A stretch of 64,000 bases of DNA, taken from positions 1,178,001 to 1,242,000 of the forward strand of contig NZ_CP109435.1 in the NCBI RefSeq assembly GCF_036227125.1, written 5' to 3'. The notes beneath the pieces were generated by a model that searched no databases, had not been told where the DNA came from, and saw only the letters and a list, made by a program, of their open reading frames with translations. A program made the position numbers and the translations under genes. This stretch comes from Streptomyces sp. NBC_01485. GTDB lineage: Bacteria > Actinomycetota > Actinomycetes > Streptomycetales > Streptomycetaceae. This document shows positions 1-9,370 of this stretch, one piece after another. Positions within the stretch are counted from its first letter, which is position 1. Every line of letters starts with the position of its first letter.

Positions 1-98
1 TTCACGCAGGTGCTGCAGCCGGGACGGGTCGGGCAGTAGCCGGGCAGCGGTCGGGCGTCCCGTACTCTCGACACCACGTGCCGCGTACCGGCGTCATC

Positions 99-201
99 CC
101 CCGGTGCGCGGTGCGGTCGTAGTGCCCTGGCTCGCGATGCAGCCGTAATCCCCTGGTGCGCGGTTACGACCGTTCCCCTGGTACGCGGTGCGGTCGTAGA
201 A
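99..201. repeat. Four degenerate ~26-bp tandem repeats
   Basis: Four imperfect units that start with CCCTGG or CCCCGG and end near GGTCGTAG begin at about 99, 125, 151 and 176. The array is followed by an AT-richer stretch (about 202-230) ahead of the ACT-GNAT gene at 289. Units are adjacent with no spacers, so this is not a CRISPR. It could be a multi-site regulator target, but that is inference. Confidence 0.55.
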
Positions 202-288
202 GAATTAACAAAACGGGCATTAGTAACCTTTACCCGTCGGTCACAGTGCGTTCGTGATCACGCAACACCGTTCCTTCACAGTGGCCGT

Positions 289-1707
289 ATGACTCGAGAC
301 ATGTCTGATGTGATGCGCGCGAAGCGCGGACGCCCTGTGCACCACTGGCGGCGGGACGTGGTGGAGCTCGCCGCGCTCTTCACGGCCGTCACGGTGGCCG
401 ACGGGGTGGCGAACCTGGTGGGGCACGGCCCCGGCGGTCCGGTGCTGCTGGCCGTCTCCGCCGCCGTACTCGTCGCCACGGCCGGGTTCCACACGTGGTG
501 GGCACGCCGCCACGGTCACGCGCCGCCGACGGGCGATACCGACGCCCGGCCACGCTCCGAGGAGCCGCAGGCCGGGCCGTCCGGGTTCCCCTCCGGGGTC
601 ACCGAGGAGTGCGCGCTGTGGCGGATGCGGACGACGGTGAAGGACGCCCCGGGGTCGCTGGCCGCACTGTGCGTGGCGCTCGCCGGCCACAAGGTGGACA
701 TCCTGAGCCTGCAGACGCACCCGCTGGGCGAGGACACGGTGGACGAGTTCCTGCTGCGGGCCCCCGGGTCCCTCGCGGCGGCCGAGATCACCCGCGCCCT
801 CGCGCTGGCGGGCGGCTCGGGCACCTGGATCGAGCGGGCGGACGCCCACGATCTGGTGGACGCGCCGACCCGGGTCCTGGGCCTGGCCACCCGCACCGCC
901 CTCGACCCGGCCGAACTTCCCCTCGCGCTGCGGCAGTTGCTGGGCCGTTGCACGATCCGCTCGCTGCCCGCCACGGCCGGGAGCAGCGGCCGGGGGCCGG
1001 AGGGCGTGCCCGTGGAGGGCGTGCTGGAGGACACCGTGCTGCGGCTGCGGGCGCCTGAGGGCGGAGTGATCACGGTGGAGCGGCCGTACCTGCCGTTCAC
1101 CCCGACCGAGTTCGCACGCGCGCGTGCCCTCGTGGAGCTCGACGCCCGGCTCGGGGCGCGGGTCCCGCGCGGCCAGGACGTGCTGACGCTGCCCGAGGGC
1201 GACGACATCACCGTGCGCCGGGCCGACGCGGATGACCTGGAGGCGGCGAAGGCGATGCACGAGCGGTGCTCGGCGCGCACGCTCGCAATGCGCTACCACG
1301 GGCCCGTCGGCGACGCCGACCGCTACCTCGGCCACCTGCTCAGCCCCCGCTTCGGCCGCACGCTGGCCGTGCAGACGCCGTCCGGCCGCGTCGTCGGCCT
1401 CGGCCACCTGCTGTGGGACGGCGACGAGACGGAGGTCGCGCTGCTGATCGAGGACCAGTGGCAGCGCCGCGGCGTCGGCGCCGAACTGCTCGGCCGGCTG
1501 GTCGCGATGGCCGTCGAGGCGGGCTGCGACAGCGTGTACGCCGTGACACAGGCCGCCAACACCGGCATGGTCGCCGCCATGCGCGGCCTCGGCCTGCCCC
1601 TCGACTACCAGATCGAGGAGGGGACGCTCGTGATCACCGCCCGCCTGGAGAAGGGCGCGGCGCGCGAGACGTCCCAGCGGCACGGGGAGCGCGTCACGCG
1701 CGACTGA
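289..1707 (+). CDS. Membrane-anchored ACT domain / GNAT N-acetyltransferase fusion
   Basis: The 472-aa protein has three parts. Residues about 23-45 and 50-70 are two hydrophobic segments. Residues about 109-178 resemble an ACT small-molecule-binding domain (motif DAPGSLAALCVAL followed by VDILSLQTH). Residues about 305-450 form a GNAT acetyltransferase domain with the acetyl-CoA loop QWQRRGVGAELL near residue 390. ACT domains usually bind amino acids, so ligand-gated acetylation of a small molecule or protein is a reasonable inference; the substrate is unknown. The ATG at 289 is used; a second in-frame ATG at 301 is possible because neither has a strong ribosome site. The gene stands alone and ends at a strong terminator shared with the convergent neighbour. 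Confidence 0.85.
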   Translation: MTRDMSDVMRAKRGRPVHHWRRDVVELAALFTAVTVADGVANLVGHGPGGPVLLAVSAAVLVATAGFHTWWARRHGHAPPTGDTDARPRSEEPQAGPSGFPSGVTEECALWRMRTTVKDAPGSLAALCVALAGHKVDILSLQTHPLGEDTVDEFLLRAPGSLAAAEITRALALAGGSGTWIERADAHDLVDAPTRVLGLATRTALDPAELPLALRQLLGRCTIRSLPATAGSSGRGPEGVPVEGVLEDTVLRLRAPEGGVITVERPYLPFTPTEFARARALVELDARLGARVPRGQDVLTLPEGDDITVRRADADDLEAAKAMHERCSARTLAMRYHGPVGDADRYLGHLLSPRFGRTLAVQTPSGRVVGLGHLLWDGDETEVALLIEDQWQRRGVGAELLGRLVAMAVEAGCDSVYAVTQAANTGMVAAMRGLGLPLDYQIEEGTLVITARLEKGAARETSQRHGERVTRD

Positions 1708-1730
1708 CGTGGAATGGAACGGACGCAGAA

Positions 1731-1778
1731 CGGGTGAGGGAAGGCCCGGCGGCGAACCGCCGGGCCTTCCCTCACCCG
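1731..1778. terminator. Bidirectional hairpin terminator
   Basis: A perfect 22-bp inverted repeat (CGGGTGAGGGAAGGCCCGGC and its complement, plus two more pairs) flanks a CGAA loop. It sits between two convergent genes that stop at 1707 and 1803, so it probably ends transcription from both sides. It lacks a U tract, as is usual in Streptomyces. Confidence 0.9.
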
Positions 1779-1802
1779 CCTCACGCGCCTCGCTCACACG
1801 CC

Positions 1803-3032
1803 TCACACGGTGACGGACGCCTCCATCGCCCCCGACTCCCCCAACGTTCCCGACGCCCCCGACGCCCCCAACGCCCCCGCCAGATCCCCCCACAGATCCT
1901 CGACGTCCTCCAGCCCGACCGACAGTCGCAGCAGCCGGTCGCTCACGCCCGCGCCCCTGCGCTCCCGCTCGTCGACGATGCGGTGGCTGATGGACGCCGG
2001 GTGCTGGATGAGCGTGTCGACGCTGCCGAGGCTCACCGCCGGGGTGATCAGACGGACGCCCGCGATCACCTCGTGCGGGTCGCCGTCCACCTCGAAGGCG
2101 ATCATCGCGCCGCCGATGCGCGGATAGTGGACGCGGGCGACGCGCGGGTCGGCGGCCAGCCGCCGGGCCAGTTCGGCGGCGGTCGCCGAGGCGGCCCGCA
2201 CCCGTACCGGAAGCGTCGACAGGCCGCGCAGCAGCAGATATCCGGCCAGCGGATGCAGTACGCCGCCGGTGGCGAACCGTATCTGCCGCAGCCGCCCGGC
2301 GAACTCCTCGTCGCAGGCGACCACGCCCCCCAGCACGTCCCCGTGCCCGCCCAGGTACTTGGTGGCGCTGTGCAGGACGAGCCGCGCGCCCTGCTCGACG
2401 GGGCGTTGGAGCACGGGCGTGGCGAAGGTGTTGTCGGCGAGCAGCGGGACCGAGCCGCAGGCGTGGGCGACGGCCCGCAGGTCGACCTCGGCGAGGGTCG
2501 GATTGGCCGGCGACTCGACCATCACCAGCCCGGTGTCGGGGCGCAGCGCGTCGGCGATGCCGGCGGGGTCGGTCCAGGTGACCTCCGAGCCGAGCAGCCC
2601 GGCCGTGAGGAGATGGTCGCTGCAGCCGTAGAGGGGGCGTACGGCGACGACGTGCCGCAGCCCGATCGAGGCGCGCGCGAGCAGCACCGCGCTCAGCGCC
2701 GCCATGCCGCTGGCGAAGGCGACGGCGCTCTCGGTGCCCTCCAGACGGGCGAGGGCCGTCTCGAATCGGGCGACCGTCGGGTTGCCCAGCCGGCCGTAGA
2801 CGGGCGGGCCGTCCGGCTCAGCGCCGGTCGCGGCGAACGCGTCGATGCGGGCGGCCTCGGCGCGGCTGTCGTACGAGGGGTAGGTGGTCGACAGGTCGAT
2901 CGGCGGGGCGTGCAGGCCCTGCCGGGCCAGGTCCTCCCGTCCGGCGTGCACGGCCTCGGTGGCCAGTGCGCGGGGCGCTCCAGAGGTACGTACATCGTCG
3001 TACGCGTGCGTGCTCGCAGCGGTTGAGTCCAT
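1803..3032 (-). CDS. PLP-dependent trans-sulfuration enzyme (cystathionine/methionine gamma-lyase family)
   Basis: This 409-aa protein belongs to the Cys/Met metabolism PLP family. Visible motifs are the substrate-channel segment PPVYGRLGNPT, the PLP ring-stacking region with VRPLYGCSDHLL, the PLP aspartate in LLADNTFATPVLQRP, and the Schiff-base lysine in LVLHSATKYLGGHGD (about K225). Members cleave or form C-S bonds in cystathionine, methionine or homocysteine; the exact substrate cannot be read here. The start ATG at 3032 is preferred because the family body begins soon after; an ATG at 3050 would add six residues. It is divergent from an Lrp-family gene, its likely regulator. Confidence 0.88.
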   Translation of the reverse strand: MDSTAASTHAYDDVRTSGAPRALATEAVHAGREDLARQGLHAPPIDLSTTYPSYDSRAEAARIDAFAATGAEPDGPPVYGRLGNPTVARFETALARLEGTESAVAFASGMAALSAVLLARASIGLRHVVAVRPLYGCSDHLLTAGLLGSEVTWTDPAGIADALRPDTGLVMVESPANPTLAEVDLRAVAHACGSVPLLADNTFATPVLQRPVEQGARLVLHSATKYLGGHGDVLGGVVACDEEFAGRLRQIRFATGGVLHPLAGYLLLRGLSTLPVRVRAASATAAELARRLAADPRVARVHYPRIGGAMIAFEVDGDPHEVIAGVRLITPAVSLGSVDTLIQHPASISHRIVDERERRGAGVSDRLLRLSVGLEDVEDLWGDLAGALGASGASGTLGESGAMEASVTV

Positions 3033-3050
3033 GGACCGCAGGGTGAACAT

Positions 3051-3092
3051 CGAACGGCTCAGATTATTCGAACACCGTGTTACGTTCGGCTC
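3051..3092. promoter_or_regulatory. Divergent promoter region with palindromes (candidate Lrp operator)
   Basis: The short gap between the PLP enzyme gene and the Lrp gene is AT-richer than its surroundings. It contains the palindrome AACAC-C-GTGTT at 3071-3081, with CGAAC and GTTCG elements on either side. Lrp/AsnC proteins commonly bind such gaps and control themselves and the divergent gene; the operator assignment is inference. Confidence 0.45.
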
Positions 3093-3584
3093 ATGGCCGA
3101 ATCAGTCGTACTGGACCCGGTCGATCTCCAGTTGCTGCGGCTGCTGCAGAACGACGCCCGGACCACCTACCGCGACCTCGCGGCGCAGGTCGGCGTCGCG
3201 CCGTCGACCTGCCTGGACCGGGTGACGCGGCTGCGCCGCTCGGGCGTGATCCTCGGGCATCAACTGCGGCTCGATCCGGCCAAGCTGGGGCGGGGCCTCC
3301 AGGCTCTGCTGTCCGTGCAGGTCAGGCCGCACCGGCGGGAGTTGGTGGGGCCGTTCGTGGAGCGGATCCGGGCGCTGCCGGAGGCGCTGACCGTCTTTCA
3401 CCTCACCGGGCCCGACAACTATCTCGTCCATGTCGCCGTCGCGGACATGGCGGATCTGCAACGGCTGGTGCTCGACGAGTTCACGGCTCATCGGGAGGTG
3501 GCCCGCGTCGAGACGCGGCTGATCTTCCAGCAGTGGGAGTGCGGACCGCTGCTCCCGACGACGGTTTCGGGACAAACGTCGTGA
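3093..3584 (+). CDS. Lrp/AsnC family transcriptional regulator
   Basis: The 163-aa protein has the standard Lrp layout. An N-terminal winged helix-turn-helix (residues about 6-65; LDPVDLQLLRLLQNDART, then VAPSTCLDRVTRLRRSGVI) is followed by a C-terminal RAM/effector domain (about 75-150; LTGPDNYLVHVAVADMADL). Family members sense amino acids and form octamers. The divergent PLP enzyme of sulfur amino-acid metabolism is the obvious target, which would fit a local amino-acid-responsive switch. The ATG at 3093 starts directly at the conserved HTH region. Confidence 0.93.
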   Translation: MAESVVLDPVDLQLLRLLQNDARTTYRDLAAQVGVAPSTCLDRVTRLRRSGVILGHQLRLDPAKLGRGLQALLSVQVRPHRRELVGPFVERIRALPEALTVFHLTGPDNYLVHVAVADMADLQRLVLDEFTAHREVARVETRLIFQQWECGPLLPTTVSGQTS

Positions 3585-3617
3585 CGTGCGGCGGCGGCGC
3601 GTACGAGGATGGTGCGC

Positions 3618-5333
3618 ATGTCACAGACCAACAGCCCGCTGCCCCGCGAGGTCGCCGACGCGTACGTCGACGATCTCATCGCCCTCGACCCGGTGACCGG
3701 TACCTTCCTCGGTGTGCAGGAGAGTTCGAGCCGTCTGCCCGACCTCTCGCCCAAGGGACAGGAGGCGCTCGCGCGGCTCGCGCGAGGCACCCTGGCCAAG
3801 CTCGACGAAGCGGAGCGCAGGCCCGGCGCGGACAGTGACATCGAGCGCCGTTGCGCGCGCCTGCTGCGCGAGCGCCTGACCGCGGAACTCGCCGTGCACG
3901 AGGCCGACGAGGGCCTGCGCTCGGTCGGCAACATGGGCACGCCCGCCCACCACGTCCGCGAGGTGTTCACGGTGACGCCCACGCAGACCGCCGAGGACTG
4001 GGCGGCGGTCGCGGAGCGGCTGCGCGCGGTGCCGGCGGCGCTCGCGGGCTACCGGGAGTCCCTGACGCTCGGCCTGGAGCGCAAGCTGTACGCGGCGCCG
4101 CGGCCGACCGCCACGTTCGTCGAACAGCTCACGGAGTGGTCGGACACGGACGGCGCGGGCCGCGGCTGGTTCGAGGACTTCGTGGCCACCGGAACCGAGG
4201 CGCTGCCCGCCGCGCTGCCCGAGGCGCTGCGCGCCGAGCTGGACGCGGCGGCCCGCGCGGCGAACGCGGCGGTCGTGGAGCTGCGGGACTGGATGCGCGA
4301 CGTGTACGCGCCGACGGCCGAGGGCGCGCCGAACACGGTCGGCCGGGAGCGGTACGCCCGCTGGTCGCGCTACTACAACGGCACCGACCTCGACCTCGAC
4401 GAGGCGTACGCGTACGGCTGGGCGGAGTACCACCGGCTGCTCGCCGAGATGAAGGAGGAGGCCGAGAAGATCCTGCCGGGCGCGGACACCCCCTGGGTGG
4501 CGCTGGCCCATCTCGACGAGCACGGCCGGCACATCGAGGGCGTCGACGAGGTCCGCGACTGGCTCCAGGGCCTGATGGACCAGGCGATCGACGCGCTCGA
4601 CGGTACCCACTTCGAACTCGCCGAGCGGGTACGGAAGGTGGAGTCGCGGATCGCCCCGCCCGGCAGCGCCGCCGCCCCGTACTACACGTCGCCGTCGGAG
4701 GACTTCTCGCGCCCGGGCCGCACCTGGCTGCCGACGATGGGACAGACCCGCTTCCCGGTCTACGACCTCGTCTCCACCTGGTACCACGAGGGCGTCCCCG
4801 GCCATCACCTCCAGCTCGCGCAGTGGACGCACGTCGCCGCGAGCCTCTCCCGCTACCAGGCCTCCGTCGGCATGGTCAGCGCCAACGCCGAGGGCTGGGC
4901 GCTGTACGCGGAGCGGCTGATGGACGAGCTCGGCTTCCTCACGGACGCGGAGCAGCGGCTCGGCTACCTGGACGCGCAGATGATGCGGGCGGCCCGGGTC
5001 ATCGTCGACATCGGCATGCACCTGGAGCTGGAGATCCCGGCGCACTCCCCGTTCCACCCGGGTGAGCGCTGGACGCCTGAGCTGGCCCAGGAGTTCTTCG
5101 GCGCGCACAGCAGCCGCCCGGCGGACTTCGTCGAGAGCGAGCTGACCCGCTACCTGACCATTCCCGGCCAGGCGATCGGCTACAAGCTCGGCGAACGGGC
5201 CTGGCTGCTGGGCCGGGAGAAGGCCCGCGAGCGCCACGGCGACGCCTTCGACCTCAAGTCCTGGCACATGGCGGCCCTTTCACAGGGCTCCCTGGGCCTC
5301 GACGACCTGGTCGACGAACTGGCACAGCTCTGA
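3618..5333 (+). CDS. DUF885 family protein (putative zinc peptidase-like)
   Basis: The protein (571 aa from the ATG at 3618) has the length and motifs of the DUF885 family. The key feature is YHEGVPGHHLQLAQ near residue 390, a HExxxxHH metal-binding motif like that of gluzincin-type peptidases. The downstream ARVIVDIGMHLELE and PGQAIGYKLGE segments are also typical. The substrate is unknown; a cytoplasmic metallopeptidase role is inference from the motif. The start at 3618 is preferred over 3609 because a GAGG at 3605-3608 lies 9 nt before it. The gene is followed by a hairpin terminator. Confidence 0.88.
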   Translation: MSQTNSPLPREVADAYVDDLIALDPVTGTFLGVQESSSRLPDLSPKGQEALARLARGTLAKLDEAERRPGADSDIERRCARLLRERLTAELAVHEADEGLRSVGNMGTPAHHVREVFTVTPTQTAEDWAAVAERLRAVPAALAGYRESLTLGLERKLYAAPRPTATFVEQLTEWSDTDGAGRGWFEDFVATGTEALPAALPEALRAELDAAARAANAAVVELRDWMRDVYAPTAEGAPNTVGRERYARWSRYYNGTDLDLDEAYAYGWAEYHRLLAEMKEEAEKILPGADTPWVALAHLDEHGRHIEGVDEVRDWLQGLMDQAIDALDGTHFELAERVRKVESRIAPPGSAAAPYYTSPSEDFSRPGRTWLPTMGQTRFPVYDLVSTWYHEGVPGHHLQLAQWTHVAASLSRYQASVGMVSANAEGWALYAERLMDELGFLTDAEQRLGYLDAQMMRAARVIVDIGMHLELEIPAHSPFHPGERWTPELAQEFFGAHSSRPADFVESELTRYLTIPGQAIGYKLGERAWLLGREKARERHGDAFDLKSWHMAALSQGSLGLDDLVDELAQL

Positions 5334-5381
5334 GCCACGGCCGAGACGGCGGCGGCTGAGACGCGACTCTGAGACACGGCG

Positions 5382-5428
5382 CGGGCGGGTCGGAAGGCAG
5401 CGAAATCCGCTGTCCTCCGACCCGCCCG
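5382..5428 (+). terminator. Hairpin terminator after DUF885 gene
   Basis: Perfect 13-bp arms (CGGGCGGGTCGGA at 5382-5394 and its complement at 5416-5428) enclose a loop of about 21 nt. The hairpin separates the DUF885 gene from the ATP-grasp gene at 5447, so the two are probably transcribed separately. Confidence 0.75.
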
Positions 5429-5446
5429 TACGCCACCCTCGACTCC

Positions 5447-6241
5447 ATGAGCACACCCCGGACCCTCTTCCTCTCCCCTCGCGTCACCGCGACCGGCCAC
5501 GCCCTCGCGGACGCGGCACGGCGGCGCGGGGCGCATGTCGAGACGCTGCGGGAGTGGCGGGTGCCCGAACAATGGCGCGGGGCCGGCGGGGCCTCCCTGT
5601 ACGCCGGTCCGCTGTTCGCGGACGCCGTGGCGCGGGAGTTGGGGCTCGGTCTGCTGGAGGCACCGGAGGACTGGCTGGCCCGGCTGCCGCGCGGACTCAC
5701 GCTGCGAGGCATCGAGTTCAGCACCATCGAGGAGGCGCGGCGGCTGCGTCGTCCCGCGTTCGTCAAGCCGCCCAACGACAAGAGCTTCCCGGCCCGCGTC
5801 TACCCGGACGGCAGCGGCCTGCCGGGGCCGGACGCCGTCGACGGCACGGAACCTGTGCTGGTCAGCGACATAGTGACGTTCGGCGTGGAGTTCCGGCTGT
5901 TCGTGCAGGACGGTGAGGTGCGCACCGGCAGCCGGTACGCGACCCGGGGCCGCCTGGACGTCGCCCCGCTGACGCAGGACCCGCGCCGCGCCGAGGTGCT
6001 TGCGTTCGCCGAGCGGCTGACCGGGACGGGGCTGCCGAGCGCCGTCGTGGTGGAGGTCGGCCTGGTCGACGGCTCCGGGTGGGCGGTCGTGGAGGCCAAC
6101 GCCGCCTGGGCCAGCGGGCATTACGCGTGCGACGCGGACGCCGCGCTGGACGTCGTCCTGCACGCGGCCCGCCCCGAGGGCGAGTTCGGGGCGGCGGACC
6201 GCTGTTTTCTGCGTCCGGTGCCGGAGGTCGTGCGGGACTGA
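5447..6241 (+). CDS. ATP-grasp domain protein (DUF4343-like)
   Basis: The 264-aa protein has an ATP-grasp-like C-terminal half. The segment RRPAFVKPPNDKSFPARVY (about 105-123) supplies the ATP-binding lysine region, VSDIVTFGVEFRLFVQDGEV is a central strand pair, and VVVEVGLVDGSGWAVVEANAAW (about 207-228) carries the acidic and asparagine metal ligands. ATP-grasp enzymes activate a carboxylate as acyl phosphate and join it to an amine or thiol; the substrate here is unknown. It is a single gene with no pathway neighbours. Confidence 0.8.
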   Translation: MSTPRTLFLSPRVTATGHALADAARRRGAHVETLREWRVPEQWRGAGGASLYAGPLFADAVARELGLGLLEAPEDWLARLPRGLTLRGIEFSTIEEARRLRRPAFVKPPNDKSFPARVYPDGSGLPGPDAVDGTEPVLVSDIVTFGVEFRLFVQDGEVRTGSRYATRGRLDVAPLTQDPRRAEVLAFAERLTGTGLPSAVVVEVGLVDGSGWAVVEANAAWASGHYACDADAALDVVLHAARPEGEFGAADRCFLRPVPEVVRD

Positions 6242-6379
6242 ACGAGGTGGCGGAGTGGTGGGGCGGCGGGCGGTCCAGCGCGCTGGGTTCGGTCACGACC
6301 AGCGTCGTCTACTCCTCTCCGCTCCCCGGGCGCCCGCTCGGCCACTGAGGCAAGTCACTGACGCGGGTCACCGACGCGG

Positions 6380-9370
6380 TCACTGCCCGCGTTGCCGCAC
6401 CGCCGACCCCGATCTCCCCTTGACGACCTCCAGTTGCGCGTGGATGCGCCGTCGCAGGTCGGCGACATGGCTGACGATGCCGACGCTGCGGTCGCGTTCC
6501 CGCAGGGAGTCGAGGACGTCGAGGACCTCGTCGAGGGTCTGGTCGTCGAGGCTGCCGAACCCCTCGTCGATGAAGAGGGTGTCGAGCCGGACCCCGCCCG
6601 CCTCGTCGGTGACGACGTCCGCGAGGCCGAGGGCGAGGGCGAGCGAGGCGAAGAAGGTCTCGCCGCCCGACAGCGTGGCCGTGTCCCGCTCGCGCCCGGT
6701 CCAGGCGTCGACGACGTGCAGCCCGAGCCCGCTGCGCCCGCGGCCGGCCCGGTCGTCGGAGTGGACGAGGGTGTAGCGGCCGGACGACATGCGTTGCAGC
6801 CGTGCGGTCGCGGCGGCGGCCACCTGTTCGAGGCGGGCCGCCAGGACGTAAGCCTCCAGGCGCATCTTTCGCTCGTTGTCGGCGGAGGTGCCCGCGGTGA
6901 GACCGGCCAGGCGGGCCACCCGGTCGTACTCCTCGCGCAGCGGGGCGAGCCGGCGCACGCCGTCGGCCGCGCGCGCGGAGAGCTGGTCGAGTTCGGTGCA
7001 GCGGCGGGCGGCGGCGTCCTGGGCGGAGGCCGCCGCGCGCAGGCGTTCGGCCGCGTCGGCCGCCGACCGTTCCGCGCCCGTGAGGTCGGCGGGCGGCTGC
7101 TGGGCGGCTGCCGCGGTGTCGGGTTCGGCGAGGACGGCCCGTACGGCGGCCTCCTCGGACTGCCAGGAGTCCAGCCGCCGTTGCAGTTCGCGGTGGGCGG
7201 TGTCGTCGAGGAGGGCGTCGGCGGCGGCACGCGGGGTGTCGAAGCCGGCCCGGAACGCGGCCTCGTCGAGGCGTCCGTCGGCCGCCTTGAGGCGCTCGGC
7301 GCTCTCCTCGGCGGCGCGGGCGGTGTCGGCCGCGTCGGTGAGCCGTGCCGCCTGCCGCTCCAGTTGCGCGGCCCGCGCGGCGACGCTCTCCGCCGTCCCC
7401 CGGGCCTGCGTCAACTCCTCCTCCAGTACGGTCCGTTCGCGCTCCAGGCGCTCGCGGTGGCCGACCCGGGACGCGGCCCGCACCGCGGTCTCGCGCTGCG
7501 CGGCCGTACGGCGTTCGTGCTCCTGCTCGGCCTGGCGCAGCTCCTCGCGCGCGGGGTGCAGCGCGGAGGCGTCGCGCCGGTGCCGGGCGTAGGCCTGCTC
7601 CAGCTCCTGGGCGTCGGCGGCGAGCCGGTCCGTGGGAGTGTCGCCCGCCTCGGCGGTGGCGGCGAGGGTCTCCCGGACCTGGCCGAGCTTCCGCTCGTCC
7701 CCGGTGTGGCGTTCCTCGGCGCGCTGGTACGCGGTGAGGGCCTGTTCCTCGGCCTCGCGGTCGACGTGCCCGGCGACCTTGCGGGCGGGCGCCGGGTGCT
7801 CGGTGGCGCCGCAGACGGCGCAGGGTTCGCCGGCGGCGAGGGTGGCGGCCAGTTCGGCGGCGATGCCGTTCAGGCGCTGTTCCTTGAGGTCGAGCCAGTG
7901 TGTGCGGGCGGTCTGCGCCTGCTCGGCGGAGGTGAGGGCGGTGCGCTGGGCCGCCTCCAGGTCGCGGGCCAGTTCGTCGCGCCGCCGGGCCGCCGTCAGA
8001 CGCCGCTGCGCGGGTTCGCGTCGGCCGTCGGCCTGTTCGGCGCGGGTGGCGGCCTCCTGGGCGGACTCGATGCGGGCGTGGAGACCCGCGCGGACGGCGT
8101 CCCAGCCCGCGAGCCAGGTCTCGGTCTCGGTCAGGACGTCCTCGTCGTGCCGCTCCTGCCGGTCCAGGTCCGCCCGCTCGGCGACGAGGTCCGCGAGGCG
8201 CCGCTCGCCCCGGCGGGCCGACTCCAGGCCGCCCAGCTCCTCGGCGGCCCGGCGGGCGGCGGCGGCGAGCCCGGCGGCCCCGGCGTCCGCGTACCCCTCC
8301 GGGAGCAGGGCACGCGCGCGTGCCGCACGTGCGGAGACCCCGGAGTGCTCGGTGTCGGCGGCCTCGCGCAGCTCCAGCGCCGGCGCGACCGCCTCCGCCT
8401 TCCGCGCCCGCTCCATGCGCGCCTGCGCCTCCCGATGGGCGCCGGCCCGCTCCTGAAGCAGTGCGGCCCGCTCCCGCGCCTCGGTGAACCGGCGCTGCAG
8501 CCGGGCGCGTTCCCGTACGTCCTCCAGGGCGCGTTCGGCGGCGGCCTGTGCGGACTCGGCGGCGAGGCGGCCGCGGTGGGCGGTCGTCAGCAGTTCGCGG
8601 GAGGTGCTGCGGGCGACGGCGGCCGCGGTGAGCACCGCCTCGGCCAGCCCCGGCTCGCCCGGGGCCAGCTCGGGCAGCTCCATGGCGTCCCCGGCGACCT
8701 GCTGCATCCGGTGCGCGTCGGCGAGCAGCGCCGCGTCGCCCTCACGCACGCGTGCCTCGGTGGTGCGGCGGCGCTCGGCGAGCCGTTTCTCGACCTCGGC
8801 GAACCGCTGGGTGTCGAAGAGCCGGCCCAGCAGCCGGCCGCGTGCCTCGGCGTCGGCGCGCAGGAAGCGCGCGAAGTCGCCCTGGGGCAACAGCACGACC
8901 TGACAGAACTGCTCGCGGCTCATGCCGAGCAGTTGGGTGATCTCCTCGCCGATCTCCTGGTGGGAGCGGCTGCGATCCCGCCAGGCGGCGGCCACGGCGT
9001 CGTACTCGCGCAGCCGGCTCTGGGCCTTGTCGACCGTGGTGCCGGGCCTGTTGCCCTTCTTGGGCCGCTGCCAGGGCGGCTGCCGGGTGATCTCCAGCCG
9101 GCGGCCCGCGACGGTGAGTTCGAGGGTGACCTCGGTGCGGGTGCCGGGCGCGGCGTGGTCGCTGCGCAGGGTCAGGCCCTGGCCGCTCTGCCGGGCGCCG
9201 GGCACGGAGCCGTACAGGGCGTAGCAGACGGCGTCCAGGATCGAGGTCTTGCCTGCGCCCGTCGGCCCGTGCAGCAGGAAGAGCCCGGCGGCGGACAGCT
9301 CGTCGAAGTCGACGCTCTGGGCGCCGCCGAAGGGGCCGAAGGCCGTCAGGTCGAGCCGGTGCAGCCTCAC
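6380..9370 (-). CDS. sbcC: SbcC-type SMC/Rad50 nuclease subunit
   Basis: The 996-aa ATPase subunit of the SbcCD complex, which cleaves DNA hairpins and processes double-strand ends. The Walker A GPTGAGKTSILDAV lies near residue 40. A long Ala/Glu/Arg-rich coiled coil surrounds the zinc hook CAVC near residue 518. The ABC signature LSGGETFFASLALALGLADVV and Walker B LDTLFIDEGFGSLD are at the C-terminus. The GTG at 9370 is the proper start: it overlaps the TGA of sbcD (GTGA), giving translational coupling, and the protein then begins with the conserved domain. Longer upstream in-frame reading would run through sbcD. Confidence 0.95.
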   Translation of the reverse strand: MRLHRLDLTAFGPFGGAQSVDFDELSAAGLFLLHGPTGAGKTSILDAVCYALYGSVPGARQSGQGLTLRSDHAAPGTRTEVTLELTVAGRRLEITRQPPWQRPKKGNRPGTTVDKAQSRLREYDAVAAAWRDRSRSHQEIGEEITQLLGMSREQFCQVVLLPQGDFARFLRADAEARGRLLGRLFDTQRFAEVEKRLAERRRTTEARVREGDAALLADAHRMQQVAGDAMELPELAPGEPGLAEAVLTAAAVARSTSRELLTTAHRGRLAAESAQAAAERALEDVRERARLQRRFTEARERAALLQERAGAHREAQARMERARKAEAVAPALELREAADTEHSGVSARAARARALLPEGYADAGAAGLAAAARRAAEELGGLESARRGERRLADLVAERADLDRQERHDEDVLTETETWLAGWDAVRAGLHARIESAQEAATRAEQADGRREPAQRRLTAARRRDELARDLEAAQRTALTSAEQAQTARTHWLDLKEQRLNGIAAELAATLAAGEPCAVCGATEHPAPARKVAGHVDREAEEQALTAYQRAEERHTGDERKLGQVRETLAATAEAGDTPTDRLAADAQELEQAYARHRRDASALHPAREELRQAEQEHERRTAAQRETAVRAASRVGHRERLERERTVLEEELTQARGTAESVAARAAQLERQAARLTDAADTARAAEESAERLKAADGRLDEAAFRAGFDTPRAAADALLDDTAHRELQRRLDSWQSEEAAVRAVLAEPDTAAAAQQPPADLTGAERSAADAAERLRAAASAQDAAARRCTELDQLSARAADGVRRLAPLREEYDRVARLAGLTAGTSADNERKMRLEAYVLAARLEQVAAAATARLQRMSSGRYTLVHSDDRAGRGRSGLGLHVVDAWTGRERDTATLSGGETFFASLALALGLADVVTDEAGGVRLDTLFIDEGFGSLDDQTLDEVLDVLDSLRERDRSVGIVSHVADLRRRIHAQLEVVKGRSGSAVRQRGQ

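Noticed and set aside
241..1893. 550-aa minus-strand frame over the ACT-GNAT gene
   Set aside because: Low-complexity Gly/Arg/His composition and no domain; it is the antisense shadow of a gene with clear ACT and GNAT motifs.
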